Positions 42,091 to 50,307 of a DNA stretch of 64,000 bases are shown piece by piece. The position numbers and the translations under genes were made by a program. Numbering within the stretch: position 1 is the first letter of the stretch; each line of letters starts with the position of its first letter. The notes beneath the pieces are model-generated. The model ran no database searches, was not told the origin of the DNA, and was given only the letters and a program-made list of their open reading frames with translations. Source of the DNA: Qipengyuania polymorpha (lineage in GTDB: Bacteria; Pseudomonadota; Alphaproteobacteria; Sphingomonadales; Sphingomonadaceae); contig NZ_JAIGNK010000002.1 in the NCBI RefSeq assembly GCF_019711435.1, positions 62,001 to 126,000 of the forward strand, read 5' to 3'.

Positions 42091-43487
42091 CCTCCGGAAA
42101 CGCTGTCGAGGTCGGAGAGGAAGGTCTCGGTCCAGTCCTGCACATTGTCGTCGCGCACCGTGCCGATGAGCGCATCGTAGCGGCGCTTGCGCTCTTCCAG
42201 CGGCATGTCGAGCGCGGTGCGGATGGCATGGGCAAGGTCGTCCGGACTGTGCGGATTGACCAGCAAAGCATCCTTCATCTGCGCGGCGGCGCCAGCAAAA
42301 CTCGACAGGATGAGGACGCCGGGGTCTTCGGGGTCCTGCGCTGCGATATATTCCTTGGCGACGAGGTTCATCCCGTCGCGCAAGGGCGTCACCAGCCCGA
42401 TTTTTGCCGCGCGGAAGAAGCCGAACAGTTCGGCATGGCTGTAGCCGCGGTTGACGTAGCGGATGGGCACGAGGTCGACCTCGCTACGCGCGCCGTTGAT
42501 TTGACCGGCCTTCTGCTCGAGCGTGGCGCGGATGGCCTGGTAGCTGTCGACATCCTCGCGGCTGGGCGGCGCAATCTGCACGAAGACGAGGTCGCGGACG
42601 CGCTCTGGGTGCTTGTCGAAGAAGCGCGAGATGCCGTCGAGGCGTTCGGGCAGGCCCTTGGAATAGTCCAGCCGGTCGACGCCGATCATCGCGGTACGGC
42701 GGCGGGCCGAACTCATCAGCCTTTGCTGCGCCTGCCGCGCATCGCCTGTCTCGCCCAGCCCGCTGAAGTGGTCCCAGTCGATGCCGATGGGATAGGCGCG
42801 CGCGATGGTGGTGCGTCCGTCGAGCGTGATGGCGCCTGTGGCCTCATCCACATCCGCGCCGAGTTCGGTGCGGCAATAATGCAGGAAGCTGTCGAGCCAT
42901 TCCTTCGTCTGGAAGCCGAGCAAGTCGTAATGCAGCATCGTACGCGTCAGCCGCTCGTGATAGGGCAGCGAGACGAACAACCGCGTGGCGGGCCATGGGA
43001 TGTGCAGGAAGAATCCGATGCGGTTCTTCGCACCGCGCGCCCGCAAACGCTCGCCCAGTGGGACAAGGTGATAATCGTGCACCCACACCACGTCGTCCTC
43101 TTCGAGCAACGGGGTGACGAGTTCGGCGAAGCGTTCGTTGACCCGCTCGTAGCCCTTCCCCGTCTCACGCTCGTATTTGGCGAGGTCGAGGCGGTAATGG
43201 AACAACGGCCAAAGCGTCGAATTGGCGTAGCCGTTGTAATATTCCTCGATGTCGCGTTCGGACAGATCGATGGTCGCGGTGGTTACGCCGTCGCTGGACT
43301 GGGTGGCGATATTGCCGGTGCGGCCGCTTTCACTTTCCTCGCCCGACCAGCCGAACCACAGGCCTTTTCGTGACTTAAGCGCCGAATGCAACGCGCCGGC
43401 GAGGCCCCCTTGGGCGCCCGCTGCTCCTCGCGCCTTGGGGACTGCGACGCGGTTGGAAATTACGACAAGGCGGGCGTCGGTGCTCAA
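42087..43487 (-). CDS. otsA: trehalose-6-phosphate synthase (GT20)
   Basis: A 466-residue retaining glycosyltransferase making trehalose-6-phosphate from UDP-glucose and glucose-6-phosphate. LVVISNRV (N-terminus), GGLAGALHSAL (the glucose-6-phosphate/UDP loop), WVHDYHLVPLGERLR and IGFFLHIPWPATRLFVSLPY (donor-site region) are conserved, as is GVDRLDYSKGLPERL. The start is TTG at 43487, overlapping the GH15 stop as TTGA. It is the last gene of otsB-GH15-otsA, so synthase and phosphatase are co-expressed. Confidence 0.95.
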   Translation of the reverse strand: MSTDARLVVISNRVAVPKARGAAGAQGGLAGALHSALKSRKGLWFGWSGEESESGRTGNIATQSSDGVTTATIDLSERDIEEYYNGYANSTLWPLFHYRLDLAKYERETGKGYERVNERFAELVTPLLEEDDVVWVHDYHLVPLGERLRARGAKNRIGFFLHIPWPATRLFVSLPYHERLTRTMLHYDLLGFQTKEWLDSFLHYCRTELGADVDEATGAITLDGRTTIARAYPIGIDWDHFSGLGETGDARQAQQRLMSSARRRTAMIGVDRLDYSKGLPERLDGISRFFDKHPERVRDLVFVQIAPPSREDVDSYQAIRATLEQKAGQINGARSEVDLVPIRYVNRGYSHAELFGFFRAAKIGLVTPLRDGMNLVAKEYIAAQDPEDPGVLILSSFAGAAAQMKDALLVNPHSPDDLAHAIRTALDMPLEERKRRYDALIGTVRDDNVQDWTETFLSDLDSVSGG

Positions 43488-45271
43488 CGCACTTCGCTCC
43501 AGCTTTTCGAAAGATGACCTGCAGAGTTGATGATACCTACCAGCGAATAGGTCTGGGGGAAGTTCCCCCACAGTTCGCCCGTCTCATAATCGAGGTCTTC
43601 GCTCAGCAGGCCCGAGCGGGTGGTGTGACCCAGCATCGCCTCGAACATCTGCCGCGCCTCGCCACTGCGCCCGGTAAGGTGCAGCGCTTCGATGAGCCAG
43701 AAGGTGCAGACGTTGAAAGCTGTTTCCGGCGCGCCGAAGTCGTCTTCTGCCGCATAGCGCAGCATGTGGTCGCCGCGGCGCAAGTCCCGCTCGACTGCCT
43801 CGAAGGTCTTGAGGAAACGCTCGTCGTCGGGCTTCAGATAGCGGAGTTCGACCATTTGCAGCAGGCTGGCGTCGAGGTAGTCGCTCTCGAAGCTCGCGCC
43901 ATAGTGCTGGCCTTCCTCATTCCATGCCTCGGCATCGATTTTGGCGCGAATGGCCTCGGCGCGCTCTTTCCAGAGCTTGGCGCGGTCGTCCTTGCCCAAC
44001 TGCCCTGCCACGTTCGAAAGACGGTCGCAGGCGGCCCAGCACATGACGGCGGAATAGGTGTGCACTTCCTGCCGGGTGCGGAATTCCCACAGGCCCGCAT
44101 CGGGCTTGTCGTGCTTGGCCCATGCGGCCTCGCCGACCTCTTCCAGATGCTCGAAATCGCGCTCGTCCGCCATGCGCAGCAGGCGCGTGTCGAAAAATGC
44201 CTGCGCTGTGGGCATGACGATCTGGCCGTAGCAATCGTATTGCACCTGCTTATAGGCAGCATTGCCCACCCGCACCGGGCCGTTGCCGCGATAGCCGGCA
44301 AGGTTTTCAGCTTCGAATTCGTGCAGCTCGGCATCGCCCATGACCGAATAGAGCGGCTGTATCTGCCCTCCCCGCGCCTGGTCGATGATGTTGCGCAGGT
44401 AAGCGAGATATTTCTCCAGCACGTCGAGCGCGCCCAGCCGGTTCAAGGCCTGCACGGTATAATAGCTGTCGCGTATCCAGCAGTAGCGGTAATCCCAGTT
44501 GCGCTGGCTGCCGGGCGCTTCGGGAATGGAGGTGGTGAGCGCGGCGACAATCGCGCCGGTTTCCTCGTGCTGGCACAGTTTGAGCGCGATGGCGGCGCGG
44601 ATGACTTCTTCCTGCCATTCGAGCGGGATGTGCAGGCCGCGCACCCAGTGCTGCCAGTATTTCTTCGTATTGGCTTCCATCCGGCGCAGTTCGCTGCGAA
44701 TATTGCCGACGAAGGGCTCGTCAGGGCCGAGGAAGAAATGCTGGTCGCTCTCGACCCGGTAACTGCGCCTTTCGAGGATATAGCCAACCGGCGCATCGGT
44801 GGAGAGGCGCAGCGCCTGCTCGCCGGTCATGTAGCGGATGTGGTTGGTGCCGTTGGTCGTGCCCGCCAGCCCCTCGCCGTAATTCTTCATCGGCGCAAGA
44901 CCGACCCGCAATCGCGGGGCCCCTGCCACGGGCCGGACGATGCGGATATAGGCGACCGGGCGATACATCCGGCCCGAGCGTTCAAAGCGCGGCGCGAAGT
45001 CATGGATTTCGAGCGCGCTGCCATCCTCCGCCTCCAGCCGCGTGACGAGAATGGGTGTGTTGCGGACATAATGCTGGGTGGCGCTGACCTGGCCTTCCAG
45101 TTCGAAGCGCCAGACGCCCTCGTCGCGGTTGTCGCCATTGAGAAGCGAGCAGAACACAGGATCGCCATCGACGCGGGGGATACAGCCCCAGACGAAGCCA
45201 CCCGCCTCGTCGACCAACGCGCTGACCTGGCAATTGCCGATGGGGGAGAGTTCGAGATTTGCTTGAGTCAA
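43484..45271 (-). CDS. glycoside hydrolase family 15 protein (trehalase/glucoamylase type)
   Basis: A 595-residue GH15 enzyme. N-terminal beta domain IGNCQVSALVDEAGGFVWGCIPR is the usual start (its GN-----D region binds), followed by the (alpha/alpha)6 barrel: GSQRNWDYRYCWIRDSYY, the acid region DAGLWEFR and the C-terminal ETGELWGNFPQTYSLVG, which carries a catalytic Glu. Members include glucoamylases and GH15 trehalases; its position between otsB and otsA points to trehalose hydrolysis (inference). The start is TTG at 45271 overlapping otsB stop as TTGA, so all three are coupled. Confidence 0.92.
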   Translation of the reverse strand: MTQANLELSPIGNCQVSALVDEAGGFVWGCIPRVDGDPVFCSLLNGDNRDEGVWRFELEGQVSATQHYVRNTPILVTRLEAEDGSALEIHDFAPRFERSGRMYRPVAYIRIVRPVAGAPRLRVGLAPMKNYGEGLAGTTNGTNHIRYMTGEQALRLSTDAPVGYILERRSYRVESDQHFFLGPDEPFVGNIRSELRRMEANTKKYWQHWVRGLHIPLEWQEEVIRAAIALKLCQHEETGAIVAALTTSIPEAPGSQRNWDYRYCWIRDSYYTVQALNRLGALDVLEKYLAYLRNIIDQARGGQIQPLYSVMGDAELHEFEAENLAGYRGNGPVRVGNAAYKQVQYDCYGQIVMPTAQAFFDTRLLRMADERDFEHLEEVGEAAWAKHDKPDAGLWEFRTRQEVHTYSAVMCWAACDRLSNVAGQLGKDDRAKLWKERAEAIRAKIDAEAWNEEGQHYGASFESDYLDASLLQMVELRYLKPDDERFLKTFEAVERDLRRGDHMLRYAAEDDFGAPETAFNVCTFWLIEALHLTGRSGEARQMFEAMLGHTTRSGLLSEDLDYETGELWGNFPQTYSLVGIINSAGHLSKSWSEVR

Positions 45272-46011
45272 AGGTTCAACCAATTGTGTACCGCTTCCAC
45301 GTCATGCAGGTGATAGCGCGCAGCCTCGCTGTCCCGTTCCCCGACTGCAATGCCGAAGCCTGAGAATTCGATTGCGGCGCGCATGCCGTGCTCGTCGGTC
45401 ACGTCGTCACCGATGAAGACGGGGGTGCTGCCGATGAAGGGGGCGATACCCATGAAAGCCTCCAGCGCCGCGCCCTTGTTCGCTCCGGGGCGGACCAGTT
45501 CGGCGACGCCTTTCCCGCTCGTCACATCGAGGCCATGGGCATCGGCAACCTCGCGTGCGAACGCCAGCGTGGCCTCCGCCTTTTCGGGCTGGCCGCGGAA
45601 ATGCAACGCACCTCCGTGGCTTTTCGTCTCGTAAAACAAGTCGTTACGCCCAGCATAGGCACGCAGGTCCGCGACCGCCTCATCGGGCAGCCCGCGAGGA
45701 GCCTCCCCCAACCGCTCACCGCTGGCAAGGAAACGCGAAGCGCCATGCGAACCTGCCCGGGCGATCGCCACTTCTCCCAGATGCGTCCGCAAATCATCCA
45801 GAGCGCGTCCGCTCACCAGCGCGAGCCGCCCATCCAGCCTGTCGCGCAGCTTGTGAAGCGCCTCGGTCAATCCGGCAGGGACATGGATGTCGCCCGGTCT
45901 CGGCGCGATGCCGACCAGCGTGCCATCGAAATCGAGGAACAGCGTCACCGGCCCGGCGCAAAGCAGCTCGGCAAGGGGTGGCGGAGATGGGAGCGGAGAG
46001 CGGCTTGCCAT
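45268..46011 (-). CDS. otsB: trehalose-6-phosphate phosphatase
   Basis: A 247-residue HAD-superfamily phosphatase releasing trehalose. Motif 1 LFLDFDGTLVGI has the nucleophile Asp, and FIGDDVTDEHGMRA is motif 4 with the metal-binding acidic cluster. SGRALDDLRTHLG holds the motif 2 Ser, and GSHGASR lies in the cap-domain region. ATG 46011 is chosen; a TTG at 46047 upstream is weaker. It is the first gene of otsB-GH15-otsA and overlaps GH15 by TTGA. Confidence 0.94.
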   Translation of the reverse strand: MASRSPLPSPPPLAELLCAGPVTLFLDFDGTLVGIAPRPGDIHVPAGLTEALHKLRDRLDGRLALVSGRALDDLRTHLGEVAIARAGSHGASRFLASGERLGEAPRGLPDEAVADLRAYAGRNDLFYETKSHGGALHFRGQPEKAEATLAFAREVADAHGLDVTSGKGVAELVRPGANKGAALEAFMGIAPFIGSTPVFIGDDVTDEHGMRAAIEFSGFGIAVGERDSEAARYHLHDVEAVHNWLNL

Positions 46012-46051
46012 CGCGCCAAGGCTTAGCGGAGGCGGCGCTGGCGTCAAACCG

Positions 46052-46708
46052 TCAATTGTCGTTCGCCGGGCCCGGATCGAGTATCAGGTCGCCGCCCTCG
46101 ACCCGCCAGCTGTCGAGACGCGAGAGGAAATTCATGCCCAGCACGTTCGTCTGACCGAGGTTGGGCGCGATGACCGCATCCAGCCCCGCCGCTTCGATGT
46201 TGCCGAACCGCAAGCTGTCCACCGTCGTCAAATCCGCCGTCACTGTTCCATTGGCGGTGTTCAGCAGGACAGGCAGCCCGCCGGTCCGCGGATAGAGCCC
46301 GGCCTGTTCGGCTGAGCGGGTGGAGAAGGCGGTCAGCGTCGCCCCGGTGTCGACGAGGAAACGCGTGGGCACGCCGTTGACCTCTGCCACCAGCCAGTAG
46401 TGCCCATCAGCGGCCATGGGGATAAGTGTTTCCTCGCCCACGATACGCTGCTCGGGCATGCCGAGTTCGGTCACGGCGTCGAGCCTCGGGTCGAAGCGCG
46501 CCAGCTGGAAGAAGACAGTCAGGAGGATGCCGGCGAGCGCCAGAGTGCTGACGGTCCTCACCAGTCTCCCGCCTGCTATGCGCTTGCGCAACATTAGCGC
46601 GCCGATCCAGCCTATGAAAAGCGCCACGATTGTCCCTGCGAGAAGGCCGGAACGCGGCACCGCGCGGATGATTTCGGCAATGGCATCGAAAGCGCTCTGC
46701 ATGTCCAT
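46052..46708 (-). CDS. membrane-anchored retropepsin-like aspartic protease
   Basis: A 218-residue protein of the clan AA/TIGR02281 family. Two N-terminal hydrophobic helices (about 21-40 and 52-70) anchor a periplasmic domain with the single catalytic motif LVDTGAT (D120) followed by FSTRSAEQAGL, IAPNLGQTNVLGMNFLSRL (the flap/dimer Gly-rich part) and SWRVEGGDLIL. One DTG per chain means it acts as a homodimer. It stands 54 bp after egtD and 40 bp before otsB on the same strand; the substrate is unknown. Confidence 0.88.
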   Translation of the reverse strand: MDMQSAFDAIAEIIRAVPRSGLLAGTIVALFIGWIGALMLRKRIAGGRLVRTVSTLALAGILLTVFFQLARFDPRLDAVTELGMPEQRIVGEETLIPMAADGHYWLVAEVNGVPTRFLVDTGATLTAFSTRSAEQAGLYPRTGGLPVLLNTANGTVTADLTTVDSLRFGNIEAAGLDAVIAPNLGQTNVLGMNFLSRLDSWRVEGGDLILDPGPANDN

Positions 46709-46762
46709 GAGCCGGATATAGGTCGCCCCTGCTTCCGCGTCGATGAACGCGGCGAAAAATAA

Positions 46763-47761
46763 TCAGGGTGCGTCGCGCTTTTCGGTGGCCTCGGCAAGGA
46801 TGACCGAGAAACGATCCTCGCTGTCGGTCCAGCGCATGCGCGGCGTCCAGCCGCCTGCCAGCAGCAAGGTATTGGCGCTGCGGCGAGTGAATTTGTGGCT
46901 GTTCTCGGTGTGAATGGTTTCGCCCTGCGTCATCGTGAACCGCTGGCCCGCGACCTCGAACCCGATGTCGCGTGTGGCCTCGAGATGCATTTCGATGCGG
47001 GCGAAGTCGTCGTTCCACGGCGCCTTGTGCCGCAATGCATCCACCGGGATGGTCCCGCCAAGCTCGCGGTTGATGCGGCGGGCGAGGTTGAGGTTGAACT
47101 CGCCCGTCACGCCTCGCGCATCGTCATAGGCTGCTTCGAGCACCTTGGGGTCTTTTACCAGGTCCATGCCGATGAGCAGCAGCGGCAGTTCCCCTTCCTC
47201 TGCCCCCAGCGTTGCGCGCATCGAACGGAGCAGGTCGACCGCCGTACGCGGGACCATGTTTCCGATGGTGGAGCCGGGGAAGAAACCCAGCTTCTTGAGC
47301 GGCAGCACTTCCTCGGGCAGCGCGACCTCGCGCATGAAATCCGCCTCGACCGGATGAACGTCGATGGCGGGAAACTTTTCGGCCAGTGTCGCCGCCGATG
47401 CGCGCAGGAAATCGCCCGAAATGTCGAGCGGCACATATGCGGCCGGGTCGATGGCGCGCAGCAGCAGCGGTGTCTTCACCGAGCTGCCCGAACCGAATTC
47501 GACCACTACGCGGCCCTTGCCGATATGTTCGGCGAACTCTGCCCCGCGTGCTTCGAGTATCTCGGTCTCGGCACGGGTCGGGTAATACTCCTCGAGATCG
47601 GTGATGTCCTCGAACAATTGCGAGCCGGCATCATCGTAAAGCCAGCGCGCAGGGATGGCCTTTTGCCGCTGGCGGAGGCCTTTGAGCACATCTTCGCGGA
47701 ATGCGCGGTCCACACCGTCCTCGTCGCGGTCGACGAGCGCTATGCCCTGTTCGGTTTTCAT
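46763..47761 (-). CDS. egtD: L-histidine N(alpha)-methyltransferase
   Basis: A 332-residue SAM-dependent methyltransferase that trimethylates histidine to hercynine, step one of ergothioneine synthesis. Family marks are KAIPARWLYDDAGSQLFE near 32-49, the SAM motif VVVEFGSGSSVKTPLLL (86-102), YVPLDISGDFL and FPGSTIGNM. The C-terminal half has HSKFTRRSANTL-like region (SHKFTRRSANTLLLAGGW). ATG 47761 overlaps the egtB stop as ATGA, so egtB-egtD are coupled. The pathway here is the two-gene EgtB/EgtD type; no egtA or egtC was seen. Confidence 0.95.
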   Translation of the reverse strand: MKTEQGIALVDRDEDGVDRAFREDVLKGLRQRQKAIPARWLYDDAGSQLFEDITDLEEYYPTRAETEILEARGAEFAEHIGKGRVVVEFGSGSSVKTPLLLRAIDPAAYVPLDISGDFLRASAATLAEKFPAIDVHPVEADFMREVALPEEVLPLKKLGFFPGSTIGNMVPRTAVDLLRSMRATLGAEEGELPLLLIGMDLVKDPKVLEAAYDDARGVTGEFNLNLARRINRELGGTIPVDALRHKAPWNDDFARIEMHLEATRDIGFEVAGQRFTMTQGETIHTENSHKFTRRSANTLLLAGGWTPRMRWTDSEDRFSVILAEATEKRDAP

Positions 47762-49008
47762 TGGTCTTTCGCCAGTCTCAGCCCGGTGAATTGCCAGCGC
47801 TGGTGGGGGTAGAAGAAGTTGCGGTAGCTGGCGCGCGAATGGCCGCGCGCGGTGGCGCAGCTTGCGCCCTTGAGCACGAACTGCCCGCTCATGAACTTGC
47901 CATTGTATTCGCCCACCGCGCCTTCCGCGGGCTGGAAGCGGGGATAGGGCAGATAGCCACTGCGGGTGAACTGCCAGCAATCCCCGAACAGGCCATCCGA
48001 GCCGGTCGGTTGCGGAGGTGCGGCCTCGTCCATCTGGTTGCCGCCGCACGGATCATGCGCAGGCGCCTCGCCCTCTTGTCCACGTGCAATCGCTTCCCAT
48101 TCGAATTCGGTCGGCAGGCGAAGACCTGCCCAGGTGGCGAAAGCGTCGGCCTCGAAATAGGAGATATGCGTGACCGGTGCTTGCGGGTGGCGCTCCTGCC
48201 AGCCCGTGTGGGTGAAATGCTCATCTTCGCGCCAATAGGAAGGCGCGCTGATGTTGTTCTCCCGCACCCACGCCCAGCCATCCGATAACCAGAGTGTTGC
48301 CTCGTCATAGCCGCCATCGGCAATGAACTCGGCCCACTCAGCATTGGTGACGAGGCGCGATGAGAGGGCGAAGGGTTCGAGCAGCACGCGGTGCGCAGGC
48401 CCCTCGTTGTCGAAGGCGAAACCGGGCTCTTGGTGGCCGATACGCGCTACCCCGCCCGGGTGCGAATGCCAGCCGTCGGGCTGCGCCGCTACCTCGCGCA
48501 CGGCATGCTCCCACATCGCCGGTCCCAGCGGGTTCTGGAACAGCGCGTGCTTGATATCGGTTAACAGCAATTCCTGGTGTTGCTGCTCATGCGCGAGGCC
48601 AAGTTCGATAAGCGGGCGCAACTCCTCGCGCTCCAGCAGCGGCTGCATCGCCTCGTCGACATGCGCGCGCCATTCTAGGATGTCGGTCAGCGTCGGGCGC
48701 GAGAGCATGCCGCGCGAGAAACGGGCTATCCGCTCGCCTTCCGCTTCGTAATAGGAATTGAAAACGAAGGGCCAGTCCTCGTCGAACAGCCTGTAGCCCT
48801 GCAAATGGTCGCGCAGGAGGAAGGTCTCCCAGAACCACGTGACATGCGCGATATGCCACTTGGCGGGCGAGGCATCTTCCATCGACTGGAGAATTGCGTC
48901 GGCCTCGGAAAGGGGTTCGACCAGCGCCTCGCTGAGGGCACGCACCCTCGCATAGTTGTCCGCAAGTGCGCCTGCGGTGACGTGCTGACTGGCGTGGAGA
49001 CCACCCAT
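47758..49008 (-). CDS. egtB: ergothioneine biosynthesis sulfoxide synthase
   Basis: A 416-residue non-haem iron enzyme joining cysteine or glutamylcysteine to hercynine with O2. An N-terminal DinB-like domain supplies the iron triad: H52 in KWHIAHVTWFWE and H140/H144 in HEQQHQELLL. The C-terminal formylglycine-generating-type domain has PVTHISYFEADAFATWAG, RLPTEFEWEAIARG and GASCATARGHSRASYRNFFYP. GGGGAG upstream supports ATG 49008. Absence of egtA/egtC suggests cysteine is used directly, as in related two-gene systems (inference). Confidence 0.95.
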   Translation of the reverse strand: MGGLHASQHVTAGALADNYARVRALSEALVEPLSEADAILQSMEDASPAKWHIAHVTWFWETFLLRDHLQGYRLFDEDWPFVFNSYYEAEGERIARFSRGMLSRPTLTDILEWRAHVDEAMQPLLEREELRPLIELGLAHEQQHQELLLTDIKHALFQNPLGPAMWEHAVREVAAQPDGWHSHPGGVARIGHQEPGFAFDNEGPAHRVLLEPFALSSRLVTNAEWAEFIADGGYDEATLWLSDGWAWVRENNISAPSYWREDEHFTHTGWQERHPQAPVTHISYFEADAFATWAGLRLPTEFEWEAIARGQEGEAPAHDPCGGNQMDEAAPPQPTGSDGLFGDCWQFTRSGYLPYPRFQPAEGAVGEYNGKFMSGQFVLKGASCATARGHSRASYRNFFYPHQRWQFTGLRLAKDQ

Positions 49009-49127
49009 CGCCCTGCTCTCCCCTTACGGTCGCCTCGGACCGGCAACCGCCAGGTATCATGGCGCATTCGGGTGACAGTTTAAAGGCCGAGCGGCGAAAA
49101 AAGGCTTATCCTATCAAATGTTAGGCC
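49009..49127. other. gap between egtB and the diguanylate cyclase
   Basis: The 119 bp contain the egtB upstream region and the cyclase 3' end. On the minus strand AGGC...GCCT followed by TTTTTT (T-run at 49097-49102) is a weak intrinsic terminator for the cyclase gene with only a short stem. No ORF or RNA gene was seen. Confidence 0.4.
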
Positions 49128-50231
49128 TCAGGCGGCCTGCGCCACCCTGTTCCGCCCACCGCGTTTGGCCTCGTAGAGCGCGGCATCAGCGCGTGCGAAG
49201 AGGATGAGCGAGGCATCGCCCGCCTCGATTTCGGCGTGACCTGCGCTGATGGTGATGGAGGGTATCGGCGCGCTGTGCGTGCCTGCCTCGATCGCCCAGC
49301 GCAGGCGCTCCGCCGCGCGCAGGGCCGCCTCGCTTTTGCAGTCGGGCAGGATCCAGAGGAATTCCTCGCCCCCGATGCGGCCGACGATGTCGAACTCGCG
49401 CGCCTGCCGCGTGGCAATGTCGCCGACCATGGCGATAACCTTGTCGCCGACCGGGTGGCCGTGGCGGTCGTTCACCTGCTTGAAATGGTCGATGTCGAAG
49501 ACGATGACCGAGAGCGGCTTCTCGTCACGCCGCGCTTCCATCACCGCGCGGTCCAGCTCGGCCATGGTGTAGCGCCGGTTGGCAAGGCCGGTGAGCGCAT
49601 CGGTATTGGCTTCGCGCTGCGCCTGCGCTGCACGTTCCAGCGCCTCGTCGCGGTCGCGGCGCAGCGCATAGGTTTCGGACACGTCCTTCACGACCATGAA
49701 GACCTGCTCGCGAACGCCTTCCGCCGAGAACACGTTGCGCGCCCTCGCCCTGAGGATGTGCAGGCCCTCACCCCGCTCGGCGACTTCAAATTCGATGGCG
49801 AAGGGTTCCCGGTCTTGCGCGTGAGCATCGAGCACCGTTTCGATTTGCTCCATCCCCTCGGGCATGATGCGTTCGAGGATATCCTCGCGGGGCGGCGTGC
49901 CCGGCGGGAGGCCGGCGAGGTGGCACATCTCCTCCGACCACAAATGCCGGCGTGGCTCGATTTCGATGCACCAGCGGCCATATCCCGCGAGCCCCTCCGC
50001 GGTTTCGAGCTGGTCCACGCTGCGACTGAGCTTCGCCGCATCTTCACGGATTTGCCGCGTCGTCAGCCGGTTGCTCATGCAGTTTCCCGCCAGCAGCGCA
50101 AAGGCACTGGCGAGCAGGAGGGCGCTCATGACGGGACCGGGGCTGAACATTGCCATCACCGCCAGCAGGCCGGACAAAGCCCAGACTCCCAGCGACAGGG
50201 ATCGCTTCGATGACAAAGGGACGTGACGCAC
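49128..50231 (-). CDS. membrane PAS-GGDEF diguanylate cyclase
   Basis: A 367-residue c-di-GMP synthase. Two N-terminal hydrophobic helices (about 13-29 and 34-50), a PAS domain (about 75-190: WCIEIEPRRHLWSEEMCHLAG, VMVVKDVSE-like end) and a GGDEF domain from about 205 with GGEEF in the active loop. An RxxD inhibition site (REFD) lies five residues before GGEEF, so it should be product-inhibited. TDALTGLANRRY is the usual domain start. GTG 50231 is preceded by CAGGAG; the longer frame from 50303 has no ribosome site. The signal sensed is unknown. Confidence 0.9.
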   Translation of the reverse strand: MRHVPLSSKRSLSLGVWALSGLLAVMAMFSPGPVMSALLLASAFALLAGNCMSNRLTTRQIREDAAKLSRSVDQLETAEGLAGYGRWCIEIEPRRHLWSEEMCHLAGLPPGTPPREDILERIMPEGMEQIETVLDAHAQDREPFAIEFEVAERGEGLHILRARARNVFSAEGVREQVFMVVKDVSETYALRRDRDEALERAAQAQREANTDALTGLANRRYTMAELDRAVMEARRDEKPLSVIVFDIDHFKQVNDRHGHPVGDKVIAMVGDIATRQAREFDIVGRIGGEEFLWILPDCKSEAALRAAERLRWAIEAGTHSAPIPSITISAGHAEIEAGDASLILFARADAALYEAKRGGRNRVAQAA

Positions 50232-50307
50232 AAGGCTCTCCTGCTCTGAGGAGAGTTCTGCCAGCCACGCGGAAAGGAACCGTCGCCGGGAGGCTCCGGC
50301 CAATTAC

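Noticed and set aside
50232-50303. N-terminal extension of the diguanylate cyclase from a TTG at 50303
   Set aside because: The extra 24 residues have no ribosome site, while GTG 50231 has CAGGAG at proper spacing and begins just before the membrane helices.
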